Of a stretch of 64,000 bases of DNA, positions 41,915 through 56,446 are shown in pieces (positions within the stretch are counted from its first letter, which is position 1; every line of letters begins with the position of its first letter). Location of the stretch: assembly GCF_030936135.1 (NCBI RefSeq), contig NC_082608.1:8463535-8527534 (forward strand), written 5' to 3'. The DNA comes from Gavia stellata (taxonomy: Eukaryota > Chordata > Aves > Gaviiformes > Gaviidae). Below the pieces are notes generated by a model, which searched no databases, was not told the DNA's origin, and saw only the letters and a program-made list of their open reading frames with translations. The position numbers and the translations under genes were made by a program.

Positions 41915-44900
41915 ACAGACCCTTTTAATATTTTCAGATACAAAGACTTCTACGTAGTGTATATGTGAACCTGCTTTCCTTAAGTCTGCATTGTGGATTT
42001 TGGAAATAGGCTATATTCTTGAGGGTCTATGGACAGCAGTTCGAAGATCACTGTATGGGAGCAGTGGATGTTCAGTGTATTGTTGAAGTACTGTCACAAG
42101 GTGGCGTATGCATCTGTTGGTTTGAAGTAACAGGAAGGCTTCTGACATACTCCGAAGTGCTCATTCTTATATAAAGAAAGATTAAATGCAAGACAGGTAA
42201 CAGTAATTGTGTGTTACGGATAAAATTGTATATTATATGAATAACTTACAGATACTAAGCAGCCCTCTGATATTATGGGTAGCTAAGAAGCTTTGTATAT
42301 ATAGTGCCCATGGAATGAAACAAACAAAGAAAATCCATTTGCCTGTTCATCCAGGTTGAGAGGTACTATGCTGGAGTATTTAGGAGAGGGAAGGTTTCAG
42401 TTAGAAAGTGTAAATTCGCAATTCTCCTCAACAGAAGATATTTGTAATGCTTTAAAAGATCTGTGATACCTACATTGGTTTTTAAATTGGAAATTCTTTT
42501 GACCATCAATACTCCTTCAGAATAATTTCAGTATCTTTAACAATCTGTGCTCTTACCTGTTTGTCTTTGCCCTGCCTGTTGTAAAACTGAATGCTGTGAT
42601 AATCTATTGAACGGGATGCTGCTTATATAGAAATGGCATGCTGTCTTGCACAGAGCTAATATTCTGCGCTTAACAGTCAGCTTCAGTCCTTTAAATATGT
42701 TCTGGGATCTAGCCCAAAAGTAAGGTGTTAAAAAACAAACAAACAAACAAAAAATTATGAAAGCTGACCAATAGGACCACTTTCAAGAGCAAAAGCAAAG
42801 TGAAGATTACTGTCTGTCTATGTCTCTGTACATGCTTAAGTCTGTTATACCTTCCTTTTAATTGCTTTCTGGTGCTAAGTGTTCACATTAGTAAAATCAA
42901 ATTAGACTGTAAAGAAAATGTGAGCTACAGAGCCCATGTTAAACTTCTGAGCCTTACCCTAAAGCATAAGTGTAGTGGCTTTCTCTCCAGTTCCCTGGGT
43001 TCTGAAATCACTCTTTGCTTAAATGCAAAAGAGTTGAAATATACTGCAGAAATGAGGGTGTTGAAAGTCTGTCTTCTTGCATGGCCCTTTCACATGCATT
43101 GTGAAGTGAGAAACAGAAGGCAAAGTCTTGCTCTTACCTCAAAAGGAACAAACTGAAAGATGAGTGCAGCAAGAGCAGAAGAATATTATTAGGAACAGTT
43201 ATTACAGCATCTCAAAAATACAAGTGAGGGTGAAGAAAGGTTTTGAGTATGTTTCTACATCCAAATAGACAAACCTTAATTCATTAGTCAGATGGGCAGA
43301 GTCATTCTGACCAGCGCATGTTTGCCAAGAAGCAGTGCTTACCTACGAAGTGCTATGTGGTCACCAAGTTCTGTCCCTATTAAAAGCTTGGGCAGGTTCT
43401 TAAAGCCTGTTGTCAGTGATTGGAGTTGGTATCATTTTAATAAGTAGTAAGGGAATAAATTATGACCAGTGAAGGGCTTTTCCTTAACAGGGATATGATC
43501 CCAAGGAGGACAGTGGTGGTGAATTGGATATTCTGCTTAGTTGTACATTGGAGTGAGACACAGGAACTGTGGGTCAGCTTCTTAATTCCTAATAAGCTCT
43601 TCTAGAGGCAATCAGGAGAATCAAGGAAGTAGGCCAAGAACAATACAAACTATTCCATGTCACCTTTGCATGTTAGTGTACACAAAACTGAAACCAACTG
43701 CACAGTACAGAAGTGCAGATAAATATGGTTTTGTTTTCATTTGTTTGTCACAAGGAAGAAAGAAGATAAAAATTGGAGTATGACACTGCAGGGGCAGCAA
43801 AAGATAAGTACCATGTTGATTACTATCTAGTGTGGGAGACATGGTGAAGTATGTAAACTTCACTAGCTAGCAGTGGATTAGAGAATTGTATTAATGCTAG
43901 TAAATGCTGATGTACTGTTCACTTCTATGCTAAACATCCAATTTGAAAGGAATTAAAGGGGAACGTAGCATCAAGTGTTCAGCAGAGTAGTAGCTGATTA
44001 CTTTTTCACAACACAAGAAGCCTAGCTGGGAATAGTAGCTATCTAAAACGTAATCTTACCACTTCTTCCAAGATAGAGGACAGATGTAACAAATTAATTG
44101 ATTTTGATGGCAGAAGCTTACTGCTGGATGTTAAACCAAGCTGTCACAGCTAAAGTTCATGTAAAATGATACCAAGTGAGCCAAAGGTTCTTTGTTTTCT
44201 ATTTTTCTTTTTTTAGGTTCTATTGTCCCTTCAGCTTTGAGTTTTAAACACTGCATCTCTGTGAACGGGGAAGATGACAAACATAACCAGTGTGGTCTGA
44301 ATCTTCCTTGAGGGAAATGGGTGGAGCTGTTGCAATGCTATGCCATATGGTAGAGGAACACCCAGGGTGGCATCTCAACTGCACTTAGAACAAAATCATC
44401 AGTGTATTTCAGTTTTGGTTTTACTTGTTCTTAGTTCCCTATTAGCCTACTTACTGTAAGTATGGCTGTTCATAAAATCCATAAACAGCCTCTTTCAGGG
44501 CACAACAGAACTAGCACTGCATGAAACACAGCAACCGAGAAAGCTTTCTTGGACCTAACAGGAAAAGGTTTTTGTTTGGCTTTTTTTTTAATGGCAAAGA
44601 AAATATGCTTTTTTTTATGCAAGAAAGTTGGTCTGTGATTCTCCTTTATCAACTGTACAAAACACTCAAAGTGGAATGAGCAGAGGGAAAGGTCAAGTGT
44701 AAGTCCAAATGTAGCCAGAATGTTCCTGATCCCTAGAATAAACTAATTTTCTGTGAGATGGCATGTACAGCTAATACAGCTTTCAATTTCTTGGTATTTC
44801 CACTGAAATAGGAAGATAAAGGAATATTTCTTTGATCTTGCTCAGAACTTCCCTGTTGTCTAGGATAAGATATTCATAATTCCAGGTAGATAAAACTACT

Positions 44901-46128
44901 TTTACCTGAACAGAACAGCCCTGAGTTTACCCGTGATAGTAAAAAAGTGCCAAGACCCTGCAATAAGCAACAAAAAACCCTAAATCCTGGATATATGTAC
45001 AATTTCCTAGCTCTATACTAAAACAATAAAATATCATAATCGCCTGAGTGCATGCAAGTATTTGTGTATAACTAACATATAACTGTGGTTTAGTTCTGCT
45101 GTGATCCTTGTGTAGCAAACAGATCAAGATACCCAAGGCACTCTGGATTTGTTGGTTTGGGACCAGCAGGATCCAACTCTAAGCAACGATCTTAGAGCTC
45201 TCTACTCTGCTTCCTGCATTGCTCCCAATCCCAGTCAGCGCACATGTCAGATATGTTACTGGGTTCTGTGCTGGCAAAAGAAGTATACAGTGAGTGACAT
45301 GGTTTTGCAAGCAAGTCCTGCACTGATGGTGAGCCTGAATTTGTCATTCCTGCTGGACCTGAGCTAATGCCATGAAGTGTCTTCATACTGTGTTTCTCAG
45401 CGTGTCCCATAATGTGGTATTTGGTCTTTCTTTTTCTACCAGTGTTAATGCCTTGTGTGTTCCAGGCATCTTTGCCATCATCTTGGAAGACATTTCACAT
45501 TTCACATCGGTTTAAAAATATGAAATATACTGTTCTACGTATTGCAAAATACTATTTCCTAATGCTAACTTGTATAAAGAAAGAAAAAAGACAAAAAAAT
45601 TGTCAAAATACAGTGATACGTGGGAAAGCTGTTCTTCTCTGAGGAAAGTTAAGATGAAAACCTTAGTATGAGAGGTAAAAATCTCTATGAAGAGACTGTT
45701 ACAGAACTGAACAGGTTTTTTCCAGACAGTCACACAGGAGCATTACATAGGTCCATTCACAAGTTTGCTGAGGACAATAGACTGCCTATGGGCAACAGGT
45801 AACCCGCTGGGTATACAGCAAGTGCCCACGTGTTCTTTTTGCCTATGAAAAAATACTGATTAATTAATGATAAGCTAACAGCATAAATCATGTAAATCAT
45901 CTTTTGTTTAACACAGAGAACAAGCATGCAGAGAGTCAATTTGTAGCACAAATATTACTACATAATTCCCATTCTTTTTATGGACAGATCTGAGACAATG
46001 CTTAGATTTTAATGGGTGGAAAACATGGAAGAAAAGGGCTTTGACATGAGGAACTACAGAATTGCCAAGGAGAGTATCTGACAAGTATCTTTTTTCTGAT
46101 CAACCAAAATGTTCCACACAGATGGCCA

Positions 46129-46223
46129 AGATAATTATTGCCATTTTTCAAACAGAGACACTGAGGTACAAGAAAGAACCAACTTGCCTGAAACTGCTCC
46201 GTGTGGCGGACGGAAGTGGTGAC
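46129..46223 (-). mobile_element. MIR-like SINE fragment, antisense
   Basis: The + strand reads ATAATTATTGCCATTTTTCA, then GAGACACTGAGGTACAAGAA, then AACTTGCCTGAAACTGC and GTGTGGCGGACGG. This follows the order of the antisense MIR consensus (CCCATTTTACAGATGAGG, AAACTGAGGCACAGAGAGG, ACTTGCCCAAGGTCAC, AGTGGCAGAGC). MIR/CORE-SINEs predate the bird-mammal split, so an old copy in a bird is expected. Confidence 0.55.
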
Positions 46224-47829
46224 CAAGCTCCCAAGCCTCACCGCAGCAACAAGCTCCTTGGTAAATCTCTCCTCATCCCACTATGACATCTATCCTGTCT
46301 AGGCAGATGTCCAGGTCTGACGTGAAGATTTTTCTCAGCTGGCTCTGGCATCATCTACCCTGCAAGCAGCACCACAACAGTCCTGCTGCTGTGGAAAATG
46401 AGGCCTCTGGCAGCATCCATCTTGTTTTACCTCAGGTGAGCTGTGGCAGGGAGGGAGGGAAAAGGGGTGTGAGGAAACAGGAAGGCTGGGAGGGTGGCTG
46501 GTGACTGACACAGTGCTTAAGTGAAGGCTTTGGGAGCTTGTATGGCAGTCTGGGCAGCAGCTGTGCTGGTTTTCTGTGCCTTGGCCCAATTTTGCAGCTG
46601 AAGCAGGCAGGTTGAGGGTGAACGAATGTGAGACGCTGAGGGGAGAGAGGCCGGTGGGAAAGCGACGTGGGATGAGGGAGCACAAGCCAAATCCCTGCTC
46701 TGTGGTGGACCATGTGGTAACAGCAAAGCCCTCAGCTGGGTACAGGTCAGCTCTGCAGTAGGAACGTGGTTTAGGTGAGCTTAAATCTTACTGCTCTATC
46801 CACACTGTTAGGCTTGACAAAAATATAGTAATGTTGGTATTAAACTGAGAGAGCAAACTGCAGGTAGCCCGCTGTGCTGAACAGCCCACATATGAAGTGA
46901 GGAGTATCAGAGAGGTCAAGACTGTACTTACGTTTTTAAATATTTGCTAAAAGATACAATCAAATGCGTTTCCCGTTAGGGCTATGATTTCATGGTGCAA
47001 ATGCTGTGTAAACGCTGTAGCTATCTGTAGTAAAGGAGATGGACTTCAGTCTTTTTACCTCAGTATATAGCAAGGCTTCTGCTCATACAAATTGGTTTGC
47101 TGCAACTGATGGCAGATTTTTGGGGTTTGTTTTTCTTGTTCTGAGTGATTGAACTACACCTGAAAAATGTTAAGTATTATGTTCTTACACCACAATAAAT
47201 ATTTATGCTTGGACATAATCAGGAATAGATGAATGACTTAAAAGTCACACAATTACTTAATCAAGCGAAGACAGAACCCCGGTGTGATTTTTGAGCTTTG
47301 TTTGTTCTCAGTTTTACAGGGAAATGGCCTTCTATCTTTGCACTTAGTCTGATATTAGCTACAGGCTCCCTTAAACTGCCTTAGCCTGTGTGCATGTGTG
47401 AACATGCTTCTTGAAGAAATTGTCTTCTTTCACTTACGTGTATCCTGCTTGCCTACATGTTCATTTTTTAGGTGCTGGTGTGAGAATATACATATGTTGT
47501 AATCTTTATTTCTTTCTCTAAAGTCTGTTCCTAAAGTATGCTTCGTGCTATGCAACCTTTGGTTGCTGAAAAAACACAACTAAAAGCAGTGTTTTGAGCG
47601 GAAAATAACAGGGACCATCCCTTATGTGAGTGAGTGATGCAGCATTCCCCTCTCCCTCCCTTTAACATTTTATAGAATGTCTGCCTCCAGGATAAACTCC
47701 TGAGGCTTTGACTCTGATTCCTGGTGTGAGGATGAGTACAAGATTTTTGTGATAAATTCAACAGTTTACTGTTGAAAGGCAATTTTTCTCTAAGTTTTAA
47801 AGCAGGCATTATGTAATGTTTACAACTGG

Positions 47830-47835
47830 AATAAA
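47830..47835 (+). terminator. N4BP1: Alternative distal poly(A) signal candidate
   Basis: AATAAA about 6.5 kb past the stop. It is listed because a long 3' UTR is plausible for this gene. Nothing in the sequence shows that transcription reaches it. Confidence 0.15.
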
Positions 47836-50800
47836 ATTATTTAGAAGCAAAGCTACAAATGAGTCCTAGTATTCGGTGCTGCTGCTGTTTTTCCTTTCTG
47901 TTTCAGTGCCATATTAGGGTAATTTGTGTTTTGGAAGAGCATTTCTGAACTGCCTTTTGCAACAGCAGAGAAAGTGCCTGAGAATGCTCTGTGAAAAAGA
48001 ATGAATCATACAGTATCTTTCTAATACTGACAGTGTTTCCTTCTGCTTTGCAATCTTGCAGGCTGTGTTTGATATGAATGCCTTTCTTGCCGGAATTTTT
48101 TGTAGCTGCGTTCCAATGCTATTTTTAGATCTGAGCCTGATTTATGTTCTGGATAGCTCGGTTTTATTGGGAAGCTCGTAGCTCTGCTATAATTCATGTA
48201 AAGGACCTGTTATTTTAATAAATACAGTTTAATAATTACATTGCAGATTCAAAGACTACCTAATCTGCTCTGTGAAGCAGTATAAACTATGGGAAGGTAT
48301 TCTGGTATTTGGAGGAGTCCAGTTACAAAACTAGGTGTGTCTCTGATATGTTCATTTTCCCTCTTTTATCACAGAACGTAAACTCAAGGGCCTTACAGCA
48401 GTGCAACTAATCGCATTCAAAGTATTTTAGTGCCCCTGACTGCTACTGTGTGTGCTCAGTTTTGTACGCATATGTTGGTATGTAATTCTATGCGTACAGT
48501 GGAAATACTGCAATGATCAAGTAAAAGGGATAGACAATTGATGAATTTTAAAAAACAGATGGATTTTAGATATGTACATTTTTCACCTGTCTGTGTATGC
48601 ATTTATGTTTAGAATGTGCTTCCATTGCACCATTGAAACTTTGCAGCTGTGTATGAAAATCCAAGTTTTGCTGTCTGCCTTATGGCTAGGTAAATTCTGT
48701 AAGATTGCATTATATAATTTTAAATGGCTAATTCAAAGAAAGCATTTTTTCAGAGGAAAATGGGTTTGAATACATTGGCTCACCTTTTCAGTCTCCACTT
48801 GAGTACATTTTTAACTGTTTCAGGAATGATACTTTCAATGTACTTAAGAGAACTAAAATATTACATATTTTAATAAAAAATAGAAACTATGCTCCAAAAA
48901 CATGAGAGTTCTGCTGAAATATACCAATTAAGTTTTCTTTTCTTAGCATTTGTTGCTAAGTATAGGAATCATTGTGATTCAAGTCCAAAGTAATGTATAA
49001 TTTTTCTACCTGGCTGTTGAATGAACATACAATATTCGAAGTATTGAGTCTTAGTATTATGAATTTTAAGAGAAAACTTTGAGCAAAATATTATTCAGAC
49101 GCTATTAGTGAATAATAAAAGCAAAAAATAAAAGGCTGGCTTGCATGTATGTTGGTATAGACACACACACAAACCCTTTTCAAAACAAATGTTAAAGATG
49201 AATCCAAACTGTGAGCGTTTCAGTTCTTTAATTTTATGTAACGATTTTGATGGTCACAAAACAATTTAAAACAGTTTCTGGAAAGAAATACCAGTACTGA
49301 CATTCTTGTAACAGTAGAGGGAGCCACTTGTTAACGCTTCAGTTTAAAGGCAAAAAGTTGCATGCTTGGCCTCCAAAAAAAATGTAGAATGTTACGGGAT
49401 GATGTATGAACATAATAAATATTTGCACAGTGGCCCAGTCTTAGTGCAGAAGTTAACTTGTATGTCTTATTGTATCGTTTTAGACCTTTATTGGTATCCT
49501 TACTGCTAAATGTTAGGTTTCATTTGCTTCTTGGCTCAGGGACTTTACTTTTCTTCTGTTTGCTTATGGTTTAGGTTTAGGTTTGAGATGCAAATGAAAT
49601 TGGTAGTAATATATTTCCTTTGATACGAATTATTTGATTTCAAAATTCCAACCAGAAATCTGCTCTTTGGACAATTCTGATTGCCAAAATTTAAGATATC
49701 AGTGCATGAGAAATTATATTTAAAAAACAAAAAAACCAAAAAAAACCTAAAAGAAATTCAGAGGGATTACATTGAAAATCAGAGAAGATATCACAGAGAC
49801 TAAATGATACTGAAGCCAGTCTGAGTCTGACTCCTTTATGTGAGGAGCATTACTGCACCTTGAATCCAAATGAACCCGAGTCAATTGTGTGTCTTGCAAA
49901 GGTAGAAGAAAATTGGGAATATCTAAAAGGCAGAGCATGAAGGTCTGGCGCTATTTTCTGAGGGAGGAGGAGATACACTGTGGTTTATAAATACTTTTCT
50001 GTGGGAGATCTTTGCAGCAGAGAGCCTTGAATTAAGAAGAGCACATCAGAGTCCTTTGCCAGATCTCCAACTGGCAGAACACCAAGAATATGGATATGGA
50101 CATTCTTGACATTCTGAAGTAAAGGGGCATTAAAATAGTAATATTTGACTTTTGCTGGAAACAAATTAATGTTTTCTGTTGCATTTGTAGCTACCCAAGG
50201 ATTCTTTACATTAGGGAAATAGTATTTGCTATATTTTAACTTTTAACCAATTTTTTATTCTCTTTGCATGCGTGTCTATCAGCTGCTAGCACCTAATCTA
50301 AAGAGAAATTTCCAGGACTGAATGTAACTTAGTGTGAAACATGTAACATCAACACTCAGCTTTGCAATGTTCAAACTTTTTTCCCTTCCAGAGTTGAGAT
50401 AGCAACTGACTTTTGTGTAAAGGGGTAAGGAGGTAGCACCAAAAATTAAATAAAGACAATGCTAGTGTGATCATTAAATTAATTTGCAGAATCTCTACTG
50501 ATTCAGTGTGTACACACAATTATTTTTGTTTTAAACATTGAATACATTATTTTTGACTAAAAATTATTTAGGGCTGTGATTCATAAGGAGTATATGTTGT
50601 AGTGGCCTAAAATGTTACCGGTGTTGTTTGCAGGAGATTCATTTCAGCTACCATTGCTACTGCAGGGCTTCTGTGTGTTGGTTTCTCAGTTGTCACAGCT
50701 GGCATATTGGTTTAAACTGCTGTAGGTCATGAGTCAGAGCCCTCAGTTCTCTGCTGTCAACAAAAATGCAGAGAAGATACAGATATAGTAGCTAGATGGT

Positions 50801-53800
50801 TATCCTTTGTTTTATAGCATCCATCAAAGCCCTACTTTATAAACGGAAATCAAATTAAGCTTTCCAGTATTACAGCAGCTATGAGTCTTCCAAATTATGA
50901 TGGATTGAAATAATTCATGCAAAAGCCCAGAATATCTCATCTATCCCATCTGGTGGATTTAGTCTCAGGGCCTTTCAGGGACATTATTCAAATGTTTCTG
51001 GTAGGAGGTGAATGTAATTGCTGCTTGAGGAGCTATTTGGGAGGGGAGGTTATGATTTCTTTTAATATGATATTTAATTATACACAAATAATAAAGCAGC
51101 TTAAATTAGTTTGTAATGTTCCTGTAAAAATGTTATAGCCCTTTATTTCTTTCCTCACTGATAGGCTCTTGCTTGTCTTTTGTTTGTACCGTAATGCACT
51201 AATGGTGAGTGATACACAGTAAGAAGGATGTAATGGGTGTCTGCCTTAAATTGTGTGTCTCTGTTCATAAGCCCTTAGGTGGGAAGAGAAGTGGAGAGTT
51301 AGCAGAGCTGCCAATGGTTAGTCAGTGCTGTAGTGGCAGAGACAGAAACAGAATCTAGATTTATTTTTTTTTTTCCCATCTAAGGTATATGTGACACCTC
51401 GTTACTAGGACTGCTATTTAGTTGTGGTGGTTATGGATTAAATACTAGTGTTGCACGCACGTATTCTCTTCCTCCTATAAAATACAGGGTAGGTGTACTT
51501 TGAAAAAGTTTCATTAAGATAATATCTCCTAACGCTGTAAACATACAGAAACAGTCATACACAAGATGATTTCAGCTAAATAAAAGAAGGCAAGCTGTTG
51601 GGCAAGGAGATACCTTGTTTGGTATCAAAACAGTAGAGGTTGTGTGCTGTTCTATCTAGAAAGGTCCTTCCAGTCCAAAGGATGACATCCTTAAACAATG
51701 AAGTGAGTAGTTCTATACTCTGCTATAAAACTATTTTTTAAAAATGTATGAAAATTTGAAGTTATTAAGGTTTCTTTCCAGTTTCTTACTGAGTGAAACA
51801 AGCACAAAGTCTGTCTGTTAAAATCTTGTTTAAGGCTATCTTGTGGTTAGTGAATGCAGACATGGAGCAGAAGGTCTGATCAGATACCAGTGTGTAGAAG
51901 GGTGGGAAATACGATAAGCAGCGTTCAGCAGAAGTCTCTAAAATACACTGAGTGGGTATATGAAGCAAGTTCTATTTCACGAGTGTAAATACGACAGTAT
52001 ATTTGAAAACTGTGTTTATATTTCAGAATAGGTTGTGTTTGTGAGTTGTACAGCTTACCAAACTGCCATAGACAATGCTATTGTCTCACTCTGTCTCTGT
52101 ACAGACCGTAATTGTGGAAGGAGCTGGGTATTAAATCATATCCTATGGTACAATATGAGTTTAACAGGCTTAAAATTTTACACTTTCTAACATTTCATCT
52201 GTGTTAACTGCCTTTCTGAGAACTGTCTGTTTTACTAATTGATTTGACACTCTATGCTACTGAACAGTGTTGGAAATAAATGCACATTTTCTGTTGTGCA
52301 TATTTCAAAAGAAAAAATGGCATATATACTGTGTCGTTCTTATGTTATGCAGGTATTGGCTTTAGAGTGTGTGAAGGTGTATATCAGGACCTATCACTAT
52401 GCAGCTCATCAGGGCAACACTTGTAATCCTTGCACTCGCAAGAAGGCAAAGCTGCTTCCAAGACTTTCCTGCTAAGACAGAAAAAAGAGTAGGAAGGATT
52501 TCACCATCTCTTAACAGAGTTGAAAGGGAGAAAATATGGCATACACTGTGATGGGCTGCAACCTTATCTGTGTTTCCCCTTCAACCAGGTTGTTCCCTGA
52601 AGCTTCCTGTGAGCATTATATTGAAGACATCTGTGATACTCCACTCCCCCATGACTCCTAAAGCAAGACTATGCACTGACAAGGTAATTTAGCTCACAGG
52701 TGAACAGAATATATACTGGAATGATTGGTAACTGGTATTATGGAAATACCTGACAGACCCAGCTGAATTAAGGTTCTGCTATGCCATGTGACCTGCAAAT
52801 TCAGAGTAAAAGCTAGGCCATGGCATGAAGACTCTGCTTTCTAAAATGAAAATTCAAAGAACTGGGAGGGTGATGCAGGCATATGAAGAGTTTCATGGCT
52901 GTTTTTTCATATAAGGTTTGGGTTTTTTTCTCTAATTTTCTAACTATCTTGTAGTTTTGATTGTTTTTTATTGGTTTCTTGTTGTTTTAGCAATCTAAGT
53001 AAGTTATTGCTTTGGCATAAGCCTACAATGTTTCATATTTGATTCTAATGCATTGATGAGTGACTGGAGGGGGAGAAACCAAACCAGTAATGGAAAGCCA
53101 GAATTTCGAGCGTGAAAAACATATGACCAACTCTTAATTTATAAGGACAACTTTTAATGTGACATTTTTGTATGTCTATGCAAGTCTGTTTTTATGTTGG
53201 CTTTAGTCATCTTGCTGCATCTTAAATAGTGAGGTATATAAACATGTTTTAGTGAAAAAATTTATGTCGATATCTATGGTTTATTTAGAAATAAGCTAGC
53301 AGGTGGTTGGATAGACCAAATTTTCCATTGTGTTGGTTTGGTTCCCCATGAGAATTCTGTTTCGGAGTAGAATTAAATAAAAAGTAAAAATAACTACTGA
53401 AAAATTTTGCTGTGATTCTCATTGATATCTTCAGGTACTTAAATACCATTTGAGCTAGTTAGATGTAGCATTTCTCTCCAAGCTAGATATAACCTTTCAG
53501 GCTTGATATAGATTAGCGTGCTTACTTGAATGAACTTCTGCCTGTGTATGTTTTTCCCAAAGACTTAAACAGACTACCATCAAGGAGCCCTAAAACTGTT
53601 CCAGTATCAAAATGCGGTGCCGTGAACTGCAATGATGAGTTGCTGCTAAACTATTTACAAAAGCTTTTTGTAGGCAGAAGTCCATTTAAAGGTACTGCAG
53701 AAGGAAATATTTACAGACTAATGATAATTCTTGGGAAGTACAGAGGATTCTTCACCTGTAATCTCTAGAGAATTATTACTAAGAAGTTCATATTGTTATT

Positions 53801-54454
53801 TCCATTGATGGATACAGAAATTAAAGTGCAAAAAATTCAAGGGTTTTGCAGAAAGAGGTCTGCTTAGGCAATTTGGAAAACCTATAATTTGAATTGGTAA
53901 TGAAGAAAATAATAGGAAAAAATCTGTAGAGAAAATAGAGTTTGTACTGCTGGGGCAGTTATCTTCACAATATTTCCAAAATTTTGCAAAAAAAAAAAGT
54001 AAATGTAATATTTGCATCACTATATATAACATGTATTTCTATATACAGCTGTTGCCTGTTAATATATAGACACTTTTTAAGTGATAGAAATACACTACAC
54101 ATTTTCTTTCCCTGTTGCGATTTAGTGTTTAATATAATAAACCTGCTTAATAATTTTAAGAAGGAACATTATGTGCATTTGAGGAAATCAAACCAGCTGA
54201 GCTCAATTTTCTTATCATTCTCTTTTCTGCTTTTCAGTAGGGGTTATATTCATCTAGCTATCACTCAGGTTTTTTGGGTTTTTTTAGTTTGTTTTTTAAA
54301 TCTAGAATAATTTTGTGGATGATGTGAAGATATAAACAAGTATTTCCTTACCTCCAACTCATCCAGTTGTAATTGGATAGTGCTTCAGGAGTTACAGCTT
54401 CTCTCTCTCTTCTTTTATTTTTTATTTTTTTTTTAAACAGGGCAGTTTTTGTTC

Positions 54455-54640
54455 CAGAAAGTACTTAGGAGCTTACAGGGCACTTAAGGGTCTAAAAATA
54501 CAGATAGGAGCTCTACAGAATTTTCAGAAGGGTATAGGTACGTAAATACCTCTGAAAGACTACAGTGCTTCAGGTACTTCAGAAAGTGTGGCTTTAGCAC
54601 CTAAGCGCTTACATTTTTTAAAAGCCTATCTTTTGCATTC
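54455..54640. mobile_element. Possible ancient DNA-transposon-type repeat
   Basis: It is built of repeated CTTAGGAGCTTA, GCACTTAAG, AATTTTCAGAAG and GCACCTAAGCGCTT words. These resemble the palindromic 'CACTTAGGAGCCTAAGTCCCATTTTCAAAA' repeats common in reptile and bird genomes. It is strongly diverged and the family is not resolved. Confidence 0.35.
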
Positions 54641-56446
54641 ATATCGTATTACCAAAATGTGACTACCTCAGGAAAGGAAGATCAGATGTGGATTTACAGT
54701 GGAAGGTAAATGTACTTTAGGTCCCATGCCATTAGCACTGTCTGGAGCAGTATGTCATACGCTACAGGAATGCACAACTGCAGCCACATGGCTGGGCAGC
54801 ATTTCCATGTAAACTGTCCCAAATGTGGCTACAGGTTGTTGCAAGATCCACCGTACTCTTGAGAGAGGGGAAAAATAGAACTGATTTCACAGTAATGAAA
54901 CTGTGAACTTGCTAAACTTACTGGATGTAGTTCCAGTTCTGATCATTCTTAAACTTGCTGTCATGAAGATGGAAGGGATCTAAGTAGAGACACTCAAAGC
55001 TGGAGGCATAAACATGAAACAGGTTGTACTATAGCGGCTGCACAGGAACAGGCAGTCTGAATTTTGAACTATGTGGGGAATGCTGCACTGGTTTCACTGC
55101 AGTTGTTGGTGCAGACCGGGATTGTTTTTAGAAGGTTCATCACATGTTTGGTGCTTAAATAAATGAGCCCATAAGAAAGTTATAAGTTCTACAATACTGA
55201 GCATCAGGCTCAGATGTCACTTGCTGGCATTAAAGGTAGCAAGTTCACTATCTTGTTGCAGAGACCGATGCTTAAATGCTTCTGTAGAAACTTCAGTGTA
55301 CTTTAGAGTGTCTGTTTTTGTCCTAACCTGGCACAGGGTGATACTTTTCCAAAGCAGAAAGAGCATTTCCGGTGTGAAGTATGCCATAGAGCCATTCTGA
55401 ATGTCTTTGGCACGTTAAATGTATTGATGCTTTGATCTTAGGTTAATATGAAATTGGAGCCTTCTTGGCCTGAAAGAGCTTCTTGACAAACTCCCCATCT
55501 CCCTCATGAGCTTTTGTTTTGCTGGTGGTTTCCAGGCCCTTAGTTCATCCTCTACCATAACTCCTTTTGTCACTGCTGTTCAATACAAAAGTAAGCATAA
55601 ATGTTTACTTGAAACTTTAGTACACAAGTTTTTGGGGGTTTAGATTTTTTTGTTTGGTTTTTGATTTTTTTTTTAAACATAAGCTGTTGTGGTTTTAAAA
55701 TACAAAACTAGCAAGCAACAGAATGCTTGCATAAAAGTGAAGTAACAATCATGGTGATTTGGTGTGACTGACAATGCTGTTAATCTGCCTAGCCTGGCAG
55801 TTCGGAGGTAAGCTTCTTACAAGTGTTTGTTTCCTTAGGAATTCTCTTCTGCTTAACCAGTGATAAAGAGATGATGGTCTGTTTAACCATAAAGGCTTCT
55901 CTACCAGCTGCCTCTGTATTTATTAGCATAGTTTCTATTTCACAAAAATAATTTATAGTACAATGGCATATCTGATTACAGAAGCGTTTTGTGATATTTT
56001 CTGTTTCTTATGAATTGTTTAATATGAACCAACCATGCAGAAATGCTTGGATGTGTGAAGTTAGTGAGGCATTTAATTGAGTTGCAAGAGCCAATGCACC
56101 TGCAAATGGAATCTTCAACATACCACTTATTTCATTCGTGAAACAAAATTGGTTGTGGATTTAAAGAAGAAAAGACTTGTAGACAAGCATGTTCTTCTAA
56201 ATTCTAGAGATGTCATAACTGGTCTATAGTTTGGGTTTAATTTGGAAGTGCCCTAATTTGAGGGTTTGTTTTAACTAGTTTAATAAAGCAAATCCTTTTA
56301 GTATTTCCACCCTTGATTCTGCTTCACCTGGACCAAAAAAAAAACTCCACCGCTTCCTTTCTCTACGTAATTAAAGTCTGTAATACTTTTTTAAAAAAGA
56401 AACCAAAATGTTTTGTGTTGGTTTCTTTTTTAGGGGAGGTGTCTTG

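Noticed and set aside
42800-43156. 118-codon open frame with a signal-peptide-like start
   Set aside because: It lies in the 3' flank or UTR of N4BP1; the leucine/cysteine-rich start comes from a TCTGTCTATG-type tract. No homologue recognised.
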